In this document: positions 1 to 8,385 of the stretch, in pieces
How the letters are laid out: each line of letters opens with the position of its first letter
How positions within the stretch are numbered: the stretch's first letter is position 1
Assembly: GCF_003688405.1 (NCBI RefSeq)
Contig: NZ_REFC01000012.1
Location: 806,001-870,000 of the forward strand
Direction of reading: 5' to 3'
Source of the DNA: Ulvibacter antarcticus
Lineage (GTDB): Bacteria > Bacteroidota > Bacteroidia > Flavobacteriales > Flavobacteriaceae
Length of the DNA stretch: 64,000 nucleotides
The notes under the pieces: model-generated
Databases searched by the model: none
What the model was told of the DNA's origin: nothing
What the model saw: the letters and a program-made list of their open reading frames with translations, nothing else
Translations under genes and position numbers: made by a program

Positions 1-494
1 ATCCCAATTACAATTGGAATACAGATTACTTTGGCGCTTTATATATTCCGAAAGCGGGTGCTACTGTTGCAATCACACCCGAGACCCTTCCACTCTACCG
101 AAGAATTATTGAAGTATATGAAGGAAGTGAAATTGGGTATGACAATAAAATAACTCAGTCGGGTACCGAAGTTTTACTTAATGGTTCGCCTCTAACTGAA
201 TACACTTTTAAGTTGGATTATTATTGGATGATGGGAGACAACCGAAACAATTCTCAAGATGCTAGAATGTGGGGTTTTGTACCTTTTACACACGTTCTGG
301 GAAAACCGGTTTTCGTATGGATGAGTTGGGATACCAATGCAAAAGGAATTATGAATAAAATCCGATGGGAGCGCATGTTCACTACTGTTGGTGGTGAAGG
401 AGCACCTGTTTCCTATTTCAAATACTTCCTTGTATTCTTAGCAGGCTGGTTTATATTTGACTTTTTCAGAAAGAGAAAGAAGAAAGTTAGCTAA
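1..494 (+). CDS. lepB: Signal peptidase I, C-terminal part (5' end outside window)
   Basis: Membrane-bound serine protease that removes signal peptides of exported proteins. The reading frame is open from position 3, so the gene begins before the window; the first ATG at 213 is internal. The visible part includes the S26 box E motif GDNRNNSQDAR followed by WGFVP, then a C-terminal hydrophobic segment (FLVFLAGWFIFDFF) and a basic tail RKRKKK. The catalytic Ser and Lys lie upstream and cannot be inspected. It is followed 26 bp later by a second S26-family gene and then a WbqC gene, a grouping I associate with lepB loci in flavobacteria. Identification from box E is firm. Confidence 0.93.
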   Translation, partial: PNYNWNTDYFGALYIPKAGATVAITPETLPLYRRIIEVYEGSEIGYDNKITQSGTEVLLNGSPLTEYTFKLDYYWMMGDNRNNSQDARMWGFVPFTHVLGKPVFVWMSWDTNAKGIMNKIRWERMFTTVGGEGAPVSYFKYFLVFLAGWFIFDFFRKRKKKVS

Positions 495-520
495 TAAGCC
501 ATTTATTAAAATCACCTTGT

Positions 521-1186
521 TTGAAAAAAAATCACATTATTCTGCTCATTTTAGCTGTGATTCTGATTGTAGGAGGAATCATCTTCTTTTTTAATCAGAA
601 TTTATTGAAGACCTATCACATTTCAACAACTGCAAATGAGCCAGCACTGGAACAAGGAACATTTATAATTAGTTCCAGTTTATGGAAGCCAAAGAAGAAC
701 GATTTCGTTCTCTTTAAGCATAAAGATTCAGTCTTTGGAATCGGTGCATATATTTATAGACTTATTGCCACTGAAGGTGATACACTTCGAATCAAAAACA
801 GTACTACTTTTATAAACAGTTCAAATGTAGATAGTAGTTTAAATCTAAAACATGCGTATTTTATTTCTGAAAAGCAAATGAATAATGTTATGGATAACCC
901 GGATTATCAAGAGGCATACCTTACGCAAGACAGCTACTTAGTTCATTTAAAAGATTCTATTGCAGCGAAAAACGACTATAAGAGAAACTTAATGAAAGTG
1001 AGTGAACCAAATCCGATTGTGAGTAAAGTCTACAACGCAAATTGGAATGCAAACTTTTTCGGACCTTTAGTAATTCCAGAAAACAAGATATTTGTTATGG
1101 GTGATAATCGTGATAATGCGATGGATTCAAGATATATAGGACTCATCGATGAAGAAGAGATCATTGGTGTAGTAAGAACAAATTGA
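521..1186 (+). CDS. S26-family signal peptidase paralogue, predicted catalytically inactive
   Basis: 221 aa with an N-terminal membrane anchor (residues 5-24) and the S26 fold signature VMGDNRDNAMDSR near residue 193. In the box B position, where active enzymes have SMxPTL, it reads ANEPAL, so Ala38 replaces the nucleophile Ser. In box D, where the general base Lys precedes Arg, it reads YRLIATEGD, so Tyr79 replaces Lys. Both members of the dyad are therefore missing while the structural box E is kept. The start is TTG at 521; no in-frame ATG gives a membrane anchor. It lies directly after lepB, so a duplication that became a non-peptidase (scaffold, inhibitor or binding protein) is my inference. 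It is intact, so a simple pseudogene is less likely. Confidence 0.8.
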   Translation: MKKNHIILLILAVILIVGGIIFFFNQNLLKTYHISTTANEPALEQGTFIISSSLWKPKKNDFVLFKHKDSVFGIGAYIYRLIATEGDTLRIKNSTTFINSSNVDSSLNLKHAYFISEKQMNNVMDNPDYQEAYLTQDSYLVHLKDSIAAKNDYKRNLMKVSEPNPIVSKVYNANWNANFFGPLVIPENKIFVMGDNRDNAMDSRYIGLIDEEEIIGVVRTN

Positions 1187-1258
1187 GAAGATCATCAGTA
1201 AAATCAATACCTTCAGAAAATATCAAATCAACAATTAAACGAAAGACGGAAAAACTAA

Positions 1259-1885
1259 ATGACGAAGATCCTTCTATATCCTACATACTTTCCATCTATT
1301 GTGCAGATGATTGCGGTGGTGAAGGCAGAAGAAGTTGTATTTGAAATTAATGACAATTACCAAAAACAAACCTATCGTAACCGCACATATATTGCTCACA
1401 ATAATGGCAAATTATTGCTCAATATTCCAATAAAACATACAAAGGACGGTGAACGTCAGAAAACGGCCGATGTGGTTATAGAAAATGACTTCCCATGGCA
1501 GTTACATCATTGGAAATCCTTACAGACAGCCTATCGCACTTCTCCTTTCTTTGAATTTTATGAAGATGATTTAATGCCAATTTTTAAAACTCCGGCTAGT
1601 TCGTTATTAAAATTAAACTTTCAAATTTTTGAAATGCTTCAGGAGCTTATTGGTTTCAGTACAGATTATTCTAACACTGAAACATACCAAAAAACACCTG
1701 ATTTCCTGGACTTACGATTACTTTGCGATGTGAGAAAAGCGAAGAAGTTCGTTATGGAGCCATATACCCAGGTTTTGGAGGCAAATCATGGATTTTTACC
1801 AAATTTATCGGTCCTGGATCTCCTTTTTAATGAAGGTCCTAACACCCTGAATTATTTGGAATCGCAAAGTTTTAAATTCGAGTAG
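1259..1885 (+). CDS. WbqC family protein
   Basis: 208 aa cytoplasmic protein. The start (KILLYPTYFPSIVQ) and the central HHWKSLQTAYRTSPFFEFYEDD segment, split here as HHWKSLQTAYR and SPFFEFYEDD, match the WbqC-like family. Some members are linked to polysaccharide or O-antigen loci, but the biochemical role is not settled. It is the third gene of the lepB cluster, with a 72 bp gap to the preceding gene and convergent with the exonuclease/phosphatase gene downstream. No signal peptide or membrane segment is seen. The family call is good; no function should be inferred beyond that. Confidence 0.85.
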   Translation: MTKILLYPTYFPSIVQMIAVVKAEEVVFEINDNYQKQTYRNRTYIAHNNGKLLLNIPIKHTKDGERQKTADVVIENDFPWQLHHWKSLQTAYRTSPFFEFYEDDLMPIFKTPASSLLKLNFQIFEMLQELIGFSTDYSNTETYQKTPDFLDLRLLCDVRKAKKFVMEPYTQVLEANHGFLPNLSVLDLLFNEGPNTLNYLESQSFKFE

Positions 1886-1937
1886 TGTTGAAGATTGCAC
1901 CTTAGGGTTTTTCATTAGGATGCTCAGTGATCGACTG

Positions 1938-2984
1938 TTACCAACCAACCTTAGCGCTTATAGGATAATGATCTGAAAACGTGCGCTTACTAGTTTCAAA
2001 GCTTAAGACTTCAAAACTTTCCGAAGTAAAAATATAATCAATCCGCATTGGATAATAGTCGAAAAGATAAGTGGTTCCCAGGCTATTTCCTTTTTCCACA
2101 AACCCATCTTTCATTCCTTTTTGGATTTTTCGGTAGATATAAGAAAATGAAGTATTATTAAAATCCCCACAGAGCAACACAGGAAACTTACTTTTCGCCT
2201 TATGCTCCATAACAGCCTCCATTTGCTGTTGTTGTCCTAAAAATGCATTGGACATTCGCTTGCGCAGCTTTTCTTTATCACCATCCTGCAACGTCGCTAC
2301 CGACGGAGTTATTCCCATTGATTTTAGATGCAAATTATAAACCCGAATCGTATCGTCCCCTTTCAAGACATCTGCGTAAATACTATTATTATAGGTTTTA
2401 TCAAAATCAAAGGCGCCGGTATTTATCAATGGATATTTCGATAGAATTGCATGTCCCAAGACATGTTTTTTGGTAACACCCTTATTGTTTGTTGTCTTTT
2501 TAAAATGTACAAATTGATAAGGATATTCAGAAAAAGTCTGATTTGCGCCATTATAATATTCTTGTATACAAACTATATCCGGTTGCTGCTCTTCCAGTAT
2601 TTCTGAAATAATTTCTGAAACATTTACCTTAGAATCATCTTCATAGGCATTGAACAAACGCACATTGTACGACAGTATCTTCAAACTGTTCTCAAATTCA
2701 TCTGAAGATTTTTCCGAAGAAAATTCGATAAAGGGATTAAAAAAGAACCATGCCGCCACTAAAATAACAGCAGAAAGCAAAAATGTTCGCTTCCTTCTTA
2801 TCAACCAATAAATCACAAAGATAATGTTAATCACAATTAAAGGTGAAACTCCCAAACTAAGTAAGGAAAGATTTGGAAATCGATCTGGTGGCAGATAAGG
2901 AAGCACAAACGACAATAGCAGACAAACTGCAAATATTTGGTTAGCCCTATAAAGTATTTTCGTAAAAAAACCTGATCCTCTCAA
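1938..2984 (-). CDS. Membrane-anchored endonuclease/exonuclease/phosphatase family protein
   Basis: 348 aa. Three hydrophobic segments occupy residues 1-85 (about 15-32, 45-65, 68-85); the C-terminal part is an EEP-fold hydrolase. Visible motifs in order are SYNVRLFN (metal-binding Asn), CIQEY (Glu), HLKSMG, GDFNNTSFSYIYR, RIDYIF and SDHYPI (catalytic Asp-His). The fold covers DNases, phosphodiesterases and sphingomyelinase-like enzymes, so the substrate is undetermined. It is the last gene of a minus-strand run with mutL and two rhomboid genes; the gap to the upstream gene is 14 bp, so co-transcription is likely. The topology suggests the catalytic domain sits on one face of the inner membrane. 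Confidence 0.88.
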   Translation of the reverse strand: MRGSGFFTKILYRANQIFAVCLLLSFVLPYLPPDRFPNLSLLSLGVSPLIVINIIFVIYWLIRRKRTFLLSAVILVAAWFFFNPFIEFSSEKSSDEFENSLKILSYNVRLFNAYEDDSKVNVSEIISEILEEQQPDIVCIQEYYNGANQTFSEYPYQFVHFKKTTNNKGVTKKHVLGHAILSKYPLINTGAFDFDKTYNNSIYADVLKGDDTIRVYNLHLKSMGITPSVATLQDGDKEKLRKRMSNAFLGQQQQMEAVMEHKAKSKFPVLLCGDFNNTSFSYIYRKIQKGMKDGFVEKGNSLGTTYLFDYYPMRIDYIFTSESFEVLSFETSKRTFSDHYPISAKVGW

Positions 2985-2998
2985 CGTTAGTATGTTTT

Positions 2999-3871
2999 CT
3001 ATTCCTCCTTACCGGCTTTAAACAAAAAGTCTTTCTCTGCCTTCGTCAAGCTTTCGTAACCACTTTTACCAATCTTGTCTAAAATACCATCCACCTTTTT
3101 CTGATGTTCAGATTTATTTACCTTGGCGTTAGTGGGTGTTTCTGTTTTTCGCTTGTTGCGATGTACTTTTCTAAACGGTTTTTGAGTCCGCGGTTTAAAC
3201 AAGTTAGTACACCAATCCATGATATTTTCAAACCATTTTCCGATATCATTTCCTTTGACCAATTGTACCGCGTAAAGATAGCCAAAGATTCCGCCTCCTA
3301 TGTGAGAAATTAGACCTCCGGCATTTCCAGATGAAGGCAATCGTACCAAGTCAAGAAGGAACAAGAAGGCTGCAATCTGCCACAACTTTATAGTAAATGA
3401 AAAAATCCTGAATTCGGTGTTAGGTGTATATGTAGCAATAAAAATCATGATCGCCGTTACGGCCCCCGAAGCGCCAATTAGAAACGCTTGTTTTTCAGCA
3501 AATACAGGGAAAAGGTTATAGGCAAAAACATAAGCTAGTCCACCAAAAAATGCTCCTAATAAATAAATGGTTAAAAATCGTTTAGCATCGAAGATGTTGA
3601 GTATGTATTTTCCAAACCAATGAAGCCATAGCATATTAAACAGCAAATGGAAAAATCCGAAGTGTAAAAAACTATAGGTAAGTACCGACCAAGGTTGTGT
3701 TATAATCGAACCTAGATCACTAGGCAAAACAAACCAACTTGTTAACCAGTCCGGGTTTACCTTAAACAAGAAGGTAGCCAGATTGATCAATAAATAAATA
3801 AGTGCATTAATCACAATAAGTTTAGTGACTATGCTTGCCGTTTTATATTGATATGCTAAGTTATTTGCCAT
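2999..3871 (-). CDS. Rhomboid family intramembrane serine protease with soluble C-terminal tail
   Basis: 290 aa. Rhomboid hallmarks are HFGFFHLLFNM (HxxxN-type loop-1 region), GASGAV with nucleophile Ser135, and SHIGGGIFGY with catalytic His190. About six membrane segments end near residue 205. They are followed by a basic soluble tail of about 85 aa (RKVHRNKRK, then a KKVDGILDKIGKSGYESLTK segment resembling a short helical DUF6576-like end). It lies 6 bp downstream of a second rhomboid gene and upstream of the EEP gene in the mutL run. Substrates are unknown. The catalytic dyad is intact, so an active protease is expected. Confidence 0.92.
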   Translation of the reverse strand: MANNLAYQYKTASIVTKLIVINALIYLLINLATFLFKVNPDWLTSWFVLPSDLGSIITQPWSVLTYSFLHFGFFHLLFNMLWLHWFGKYILNIFDAKRFLTIYLLGAFFGGLAYVFAYNLFPVFAEKQAFLIGASGAVTAIMIFIATYTPNTEFRIFSFTIKLWQIAAFLFLLDLVRLPSSGNAGGLISHIGGGIFGYLYAVQLVKGNDIGKWFENIMDWCTNLFKPRTQKPFRKVHRNKRKTETPTNAKVNKSEHQKKVDGILDKIGKSGYESLTKAEKDFLFKAGKEE

Positions 3872-3877
3872 AATTTA

Positions 3878-4612
3878 TCAATCCCACCTTCGATCATTAA
3901 AACTATTCTTTTTCCAGTAATACGCCATTAAAAATCCAAATAGCGCCCCACCAATATGTGCCCAATGTGCAATTCCAAAGGGAGAACCCGTTATTCCGAA
4001 GAAAAGATCACCCAAAATAATAGCAGGTATAAAATACTTAGCTTTTATTGGAATTGGAATAAACATTAGCATAAGCGCCACATTTGGAAACATTAACCCA
4101 AAGGCTACCAATACACCATAAACGGCACCAGATGCACCAACTGCAGGAATCGTATAGGAATCATACAAATTTTGAATAGTTTCCCTCGAAACTGAGTTCA
4201 ATATATCTGGATTGAATTGTCCTGAAGACAACAATTCAGTTATTTGAGCTTGAGACATTCCTGCTGCTAGTAAGGCATCCATTCCATTTTGCACAAAATA
4301 ATAATTCGACAATGTATGTATTAAAGCTGCACCTATACCTGCGGAAAAATAAAAGAATAAAAATTTATTTCGACCCCAACGTTCTTCTAATGGAGACCCA
4401 AAAGCCCATAATGCATACATATTAAAAAGTATGTGCATAAAATTACCATGCATAAACATATGCGAAATTGGCTGCCAGAATTTAAAGCTCGGACTCTCAA
4501 AATAATAGAGCGAAAATAGCTTGTATGCCACGTCTCCAGTAAGCTGTGTTCCAATAAAGAATATCACATTTACAATGATCAGTGCCTTAACTGTATCTGT
4601 TATTCTCCCCAT
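3878..4612 (-). CDS. Rhomboid family intramembrane serine protease
   Basis: 244 aa. It shows HGNFMHILFNMYALWAFG, the GASGAV box with Ser161, and AHWAHIGGALFGF with His219, so the Ser-His dyad is intact. Between the early membrane segments there is an insertion of about 50 polar residues (106-155, with QAQITELLSS and NSVSRETIQNL) that the neighbouring rhomboid lacks. This may form a soluble loop or cap on the outer face. It starts immediately after the mutL stop codon with no spacer, indicating translational coupling. Tandem rhomboids behind mutL are, to my knowledge, usual in this family of bacteria. Confidence 0.92.
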   Translation of the reverse strand: MGRITDTVKALIIVNVIFFIGTQLTGDVAYKLFSLYYFESPSFKFWQPISHMFMHGNFMHILFNMYALWAFGSPLEERWGRNKFLFFYFSAGIGAALIHTLSNYYFVQNGMDALLAAGMSQAQITELLSSGQFNPDILNSVSRETIQNLYDSYTIPAVGASGAVYGVLVAFGLMFPNVALMLMFIPIPIKAKYFIPAIILGDLFFGITGSPFGIAHWAHIGGALFGFLMAYYWKKNSFNDRRWD

Positions 4613-6475
4613 TTATATAAATCTTTTATCAAAATCATTAACGTTCATTGTAATCAATACTGTCTTATTATTCGGTGCGACACTTGGTTCCTTACAAGCA
4701 AATAATTGATGTACCAGATGTTCTTGTTCTTTTCGGTTCAACTGAGTCCCAGTTTTTACAGCCATACTCTTTGCCATTGACTTAGCTAACAGATCGTTCT
4801 GACTAAAACCTGCATCTGGCACTTCGTCCTTAATATCTTTTATCAATTGTTCTAAAACCTGAGCTACCTGACTTTCAGAAATGCTTACGGGTGTACCGCT
4901 AATTTCGACGGTTTCTTTATCGAGCGATGAAAACACAAATCCAGTATGTTCAAGTTGCTCTTGTATTTTTTTGAGAATTTCGATATCCGGTTTTGAATAA
5001 TGAAACTCTAGTGGAAATAATAATTGCTGACTTACAGCTTCCTGAACAGTGATATTCTTTAGCAACTCTTCATACAAGATTCGCTGATGAGCCAAATGCT
5101 GATGGATGATCATCATTCCCGATTTTATAGGGCTAATAATATACTTATTATGCAATTGAAAAGTCGTTTGTCCTGAAGCTTCCGAATCTCCTTCAAAAAG
5201 GGTTCCAGTCACCTCATCGCTTTCTACTTCAATATTGTTCATTCGATGTGAATTCGACGTATTATCGCCATCCACTTCATCTTTCAGACCTACATACAAG
5301 GATTCCCAGGAAGCAGTATTTTCCCTTTTATATGGAAATTTTATATTGCCCTGAGAGGCTTCTCTTTTAAATGGATTAAAGGCTCTATCTACTTCTATCG
5401 TTGGAGCTACTGGAAATTTCTTACTGTATTCGTATGGCGTATCGAAGCCTGAATCTTTATTGAAATCCAGAACAGGAGCAATACTAAATTGTCCCAAACT
5501 GTGTTTTATCGTTGATCGCAACATTGCATACATAGAATGTTCATCATCGAATTTAATCTCGGTCTTTGTAGGGTGAATATTTATATCGATAGTTTTAGGA
5601 TCTACATCCAGGAAAAGAAAATAGCCTGGATTCATCCCATCTTTTATTAAACCTTCGAAGGAAGCAACAACCGCATGATGTAGATAAGAGCTTTTTATAA
5701 AACGGTCGTTTACAAAAAAGAACTGTTCTCCCCTACTCTTCCTAGCAAAATCGGGTTTTACTACAAATCCACTTATTTTAAGAATTTCGGTTTCTTCACT
5801 TACTGGAACCAATTTCTCGTTTGTTTTTGTACCGAATATATTCACAATTCGCTGACGAGAGTTACTCGCCGGCAACTGAAAAACATCACTTCCATTGTTA
5901 ATCATTGTAAACGCAACATTAGGATGCGCTAATGCCACTCTATGAAATTCATCTATAATATGTCGAATTTCGACCGTATTACTTTTTAGAAAATTACGTC
6001 TGGCAGGAATATTATAGAATAGATTCTTCACCGAAATGGTGGTTCCTTTTTGCACAACAGCAGGTTCCTGAGAAATCACCTCACTGCCTTCAATGGCAAT
6101 CTTTGTTCCTACTTCGGAAGAGTCTTCTGTTCGTGTTTTTAACTCTACATGTGCGATCGCAGCAATCGAAGCCAATGCTTCGCCTCTGAAACCTTTGGTA
6201 TTAATACTAAATAGATCTTCAGCCGATTTTATTTTTGATGTCGCGTGTCTTTCGAAGCATAATCTGGCATCGGTTACACTCATGCCGGCACCATCATCAA
6301 TGACTTGCACTAAAGTTTTTCCTGCATCTTTAATAACGAGTGTTATCGATTCAGCTTTCGCATCAATAGCATTCTCCAACAATTCCTTTACAACAGAAGC
6401 CGGACGCTGTACGACCTCCCCTGCAGCAATTTGATTCGCTACATGATCCGGTAAAAGTTGAATGATATCTGCCAT
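4613..6475 (-). CDS. mutL: DNA mismatch repair protein MutL
   Basis: 620 aa. MutL couples mismatch recognition by MutS to strand removal. The N-terminal GHKL ATPase is clear: ELLENAIDA (catalytic Glu), DDGAGM, ERHATSKI and GFRGEALASIA, followed by the S5-like domain ending near residue 330. A variable linker (about 340-430) precedes the C-terminal dimerisation domain. There the endonuclease motif DQHAxxExxxxE reads HQHLAHQRILYE, with the first Asp and the middle Glu changed, and no C-terminal CPHGRP-type motif is seen. Its ATG overlaps the stop of the small upstream gene by 1 bp. Identity is certain; nicking activity is doubtful. Confidence 0.97.
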   Translation of the reverse strand: MADIIQLLPDHVANQIAAGEVVQRPASVVKELLENAIDAKAESITLVIKDAGKTLVQVIDDGAGMSVTDARLCFERHATSKIKSAEDLFSINTKGFRGEALASIAAIAHVELKTRTEDSSEVGTKIAIEGSEVISQEPAVVQKGTTISVKNLFYNIPARRNFLKSNTVEIRHIIDEFHRVALAHPNVAFTMINNGSDVFQLPASNSRQRIVNIFGTKTNEKLVPVSEETEILKISGFVVKPDFARKSRGEQFFFVNDRFIKSSYLHHAVVASFEGLIKDGMNPGYFLFLDVDPKTIDINIHPTKTEIKFDDEHSMYAMLRSTIKHSLGQFSIAPVLDFNKDSGFDTPYEYSKKFPVAPTIEVDRAFNPFKREASQGNIKFPYKRENTASWESLYVGLKDEVDGDNTSNSHRMNNIEVESDEVTGTLFEGDSEASGQTTFQLHNKYIISPIKSGMMIIHQHLAHQRILYEELLKNITVQEAVSQQLLFPLEFHYSKPDIEILKKIQEQLEHTGFVFSSLDKETVEISGTPVSISESQVAQVLEQLIKDIKDEVPDAGFSQNDLLAKSMAKSMAVKTGTQLNRKEQEHLVHQLFACKEPSVAPNNKTVLITMNVNDFDKRFI

Positions 6476-6777
6476 TATTTTTGCGAGAATATGGACAAAT
6501 CGAAGTCAATTATAAAAAGAAATAGTAAAATAAGGGCTAACGCAACAATCACAATTGTAGCATTTAAACCACCATTGTTTCTATTTCGGTTAGCGATTCG
6601 CGCATCTCTCCATTGTCCGCTAAAATCATTACTGTTGTAAACATCCTGATACGCATCGAATTTACTGGCACTTTTTACCTCATCAGCTCCTTCTTTTCCT
6701 TTAAAATACCTAGGAGTATAGTTGAAGTGATTGTTCGTTTTAAGTCTTTTTATTAATGTGAATTTAATAGGTCCCAT
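6475..6777 (-). CDS. Small C-terminally membrane-anchored protein (often mislabelled riboflavin synthase beta subunit)
   Basis: 100 aa. A polar N-terminal part begins IKFTLIKRLKTNNHFNYTPRY and includes SKFDAYQDVYNSNDFSGQW; one transmembrane helix near residues 74-92 (ATIVIVALALILLFLFII) ends the protein. This short conserved protein sits between ribH and mutL in flavobacteria. As I recall, it is sometimes annotated as riboflavin synthase subunit beta because of its neighbour, but it has no lumazine-synthase features. Its stop codon overlaps the mutL start, so it leads the mutL-rhomboid transcription unit. A -7 element lies 17 bp upstream. Function unknown. Confidence 0.75.
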   Translation of the reverse strand: MGPIKFTLIKRLKTNNHFNYTPRYFKGKEGADEVKSASKFDAYQDVYNSNDFSGQWRDARIANRNRNNGGLNATIVIVALALILLFLFIIDFDLSIFSQK

Positions 6778-6793
6778 AGCGCTTATCGTGTTT

Positions 6794-6801
6794 CAAAGTT
6801 A
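6794..6801 (-). promoter_or_regulatory. Candidate -7 promoter element for the mutL unit
   Basis: CAAAGTTA on the plus strand reads TAACTTTG on the minus strand, matching the Bacteroidota -7 consensus TAnnTTTG. It lies 17 bp before the start of the first gene of the mutL run. I do not see a convincing -33 TTG at the usual spacing. Confidence 0.5.
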
Positions 6802-6971
6802 CTTAAAATAAGACAGTTTTAGGAATACAAACTGTGCATAATTTTAAACAATTAACGTGCCGTTTTCATGAAACACAGCTTAACAAGATTATTCTAATTT
6901 TATTGTTCGATCAACAGGATTGACCTTAAAATGCCTTCCGAAGATTAGAAAATAAAAGTAAGCCTGTTCTT

Positions 6972-7469
6972 TTAAAACTTTGAGTCCTTTCGAAGTTGTG
7001 CCATTTTAATTGCGGCAATTGCTGCCTCAGAGCCTTTGTTTCCGTGTTTACCACCACTGCGATCAATAGCCTGTTGTAGATTGTTATCTGTTAGCACACA
7101 GAAAATCACAGGAATATTATTCTGAACATTCAAGTCTTTTATGCCTTGTGAAACTGCTTCACACACGTAATCGAAATGCTTTGTTTCCCCTTGAATAACA
7201 CTTCCAATGGCGATTACAGCATCCAGCATATCGTAACTCTCCTGCATGCGTTTACATCCATAAATAAGTTCGAAGCTACCGGGAACATTCCAACGCACGA
7301 TATTTTCGTTGATGGCTCCACAATCTTTTAATGTATCGAAAGCTCCCTGAAACATGCCTTCGGTAATTTTATCATTCCATTCAGAAACAACAATCCCAAA
7401 CCGAAAGTCCTTCGCGTTTGGGATTGTTGTCTTATCGTAAGCCGATAAATTTTTATTTGATGTAGCCAT
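6972..7469 (-). CDS. ribH: 6,7-dimethyl-8-ribityllumazine synthase
   Basis: 165 aa. Catalyses the penultimate step of riboflavin synthesis, condensing 5-amino-6-ribitylamino-uracil with dihydroxybutanone phosphate. Family features are GIVVSEWNDKIT (substrate pocket Trp/Asn), VPGSFELIYG, IAIGSVIQGETKHFDYV with the catalytic His, PVIFCVLT and GNKGSEAAIAAIKM. Length is normal. It starts 2 bp after the stop of the upstream TPR-protein gene, so the two are probably co-transcribed. No FMN-riboswitch-like leader is visible, as expected for an internal operon gene. Confidence 0.97.
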   Translation of the reverse strand: MATSNKNLSAYDKTTIPNAKDFRFGIVVSEWNDKITEGMFQGAFDTLKDCGAINENIVRWNVPGSFELIYGCKRMQESYDMLDAVIAIGSVIQGETKHFDYVCEAVSQGIKDLNVQNNIPVIFCVLTDNNLQQAIDRSGGKHGNKGSEAAIAAIKMAQLRKDSKF

Positions 7470-7471
7470 AT

Positions 7472-8236
7472 TTACTGCATTGCTTCAGCCTTCCCGATAT
7501 TAACGGTTGCTTTAGCAAATTCTGGTGCATTCGGATACTTCTCAGTAATTTCAGTAAAATGCTTTATTGCTACTGCAGGCTTTTCTAATTTCATTGCTGT
7601 TAGTCCAGCTTTCAATAAAAACCTTGGAGCTGTAAACTCATTTTTATTCATACTAGCGGCAGCTTCGTAATAACCCAATGCTTTATCATCCTGACTCAAC
7701 TGGACAAATGCATCACCAATCGCACCTTTAGCCAATGGCCCGATTATCGCATCATCGCTGCTAAAATCATCTAGGTAATTGATTGCCTCTTTGTAATTGT
7801 TTGTATTTAAGTAAGACATTCCGGCATAGTATCTCGCAAGATTTCCAGCCTTAGTCCCTCCGTAGTTGTTGATAATATCGAGGAATCCGTATTTTCCTTC
7901 ACCACCTTGAAGTGCCAAAGTAAATAGTGAATCTTTTGATGTAGCCGTCAATGCTTCTTCAAAATAAGTCTGCGCCTGAAACATTTCGTTGGTCGCTTCT
8001 ATCTCTTTTGGTTTCTGAACAAACTCGTGGAAAGCCAAATAACCCAACACACAGATAGCAACAACCCCAATAAATCCTAAGATATATTTCTGGTTCTTCT
8101 CTACCCACTCTTCCGTTCTGGATGCACCTTCATCTAAAGTATTAAATACCTCAGCCGTTGTACTTCCTTCTTCTATGTTCTGCTCTTTCTCGGCCTTAGT
8201 TCTTGGTTTACCACCACGTTTCTTGTACGTTGCCAT
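7472..8236 (-). CDS. Membrane-anchored tetratricopeptide repeat protein
   Basis: 254 aa. A basic, polar N-terminal 48 residues (KKRGGKPRTKAEKEQ) is followed by one membrane helix (about 51-69, YILGFIGVVAICVLGYLAF). A periplasmic TPR region then includes ARYYAGMSYLNTNNYKEAINYL, which I split as ARYYAGMSYL and NNYKEAINYL, and AIGDAFVQLSQDDKALGYY. Topology resembles YfgM/YbgF-type envelope chaperone-associated TPR proteins, but orthology cannot be proven by eye. It is the first gene of a two-gene unit with ribH and has a TATTTTTG -7 element upstream. Divergent from recF. Confidence 0.85.
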   Translation of the reverse strand: MATYKKRGGKPRTKAEKEQNIEEGSTTAEVFNTLDEGASRTEEWVEKNQKYILGFIGVVAICVLGYLAFHEFVQKPKEIEATNEMFQAQTYFEEALTATSKDSLFTLALQGGEGKYGFLDIINNYGGTKAGNLARYYAGMSYLNTNNYKEAINYLDDFSSDDAIIGPLAKGAIGDAFVQLSQDDKALGYYEAAASMNKNEFTAPRFLLKAGLTAMKLEKPAVAIKHFTEITEKYPNAPEFAKATVNIGKAEAMQ

Positions 8237-8255
8237 AGTTTAGTTTATTGAAGCG

Positions 8256-8263
8256 CAAAAATA
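8256..8263 (-). promoter_or_regulatory. Candidate -7 element for the TPR-ribH unit
   Basis: CAAAAATA on the plus strand is TATTTTTG on the minus strand, a full match to TAnnTTTG, 20 bp before the TPR-protein start. No clear -33 TTG. Confidence 0.5.
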
Positions 8264-8385
8264 AAATATTTATTAGAATTTAAAAGGGAAAAGATTTCTT
8301 ATTTTTCAATAATTTGCAGTGCGTAATTCTGGTTTCTGAAGAATATACATTTAATCGGGTTTTAAAGAGCAACTACTTAATTACT

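Noticed and set aside
521-1186. The second S26 gene as a pseudogene
   Set aside because: The frame is intact, the anchor and box E are kept and spacing to neighbours is normal; loss of the catalytic residues is by substitution only.
2243-2476. Plus-strand 77-aa open frame within the EEP-family gene
   Set aside because: Antisense shadow of a conserved coding region.
6475-6777. Riboflavin synthase beta subunit label for the 100-aa protein
   Set aside because: It lacks all lumazine-synthase motifs, which are in the true ribH at 6972-7469; it is a tail-anchored small protein.
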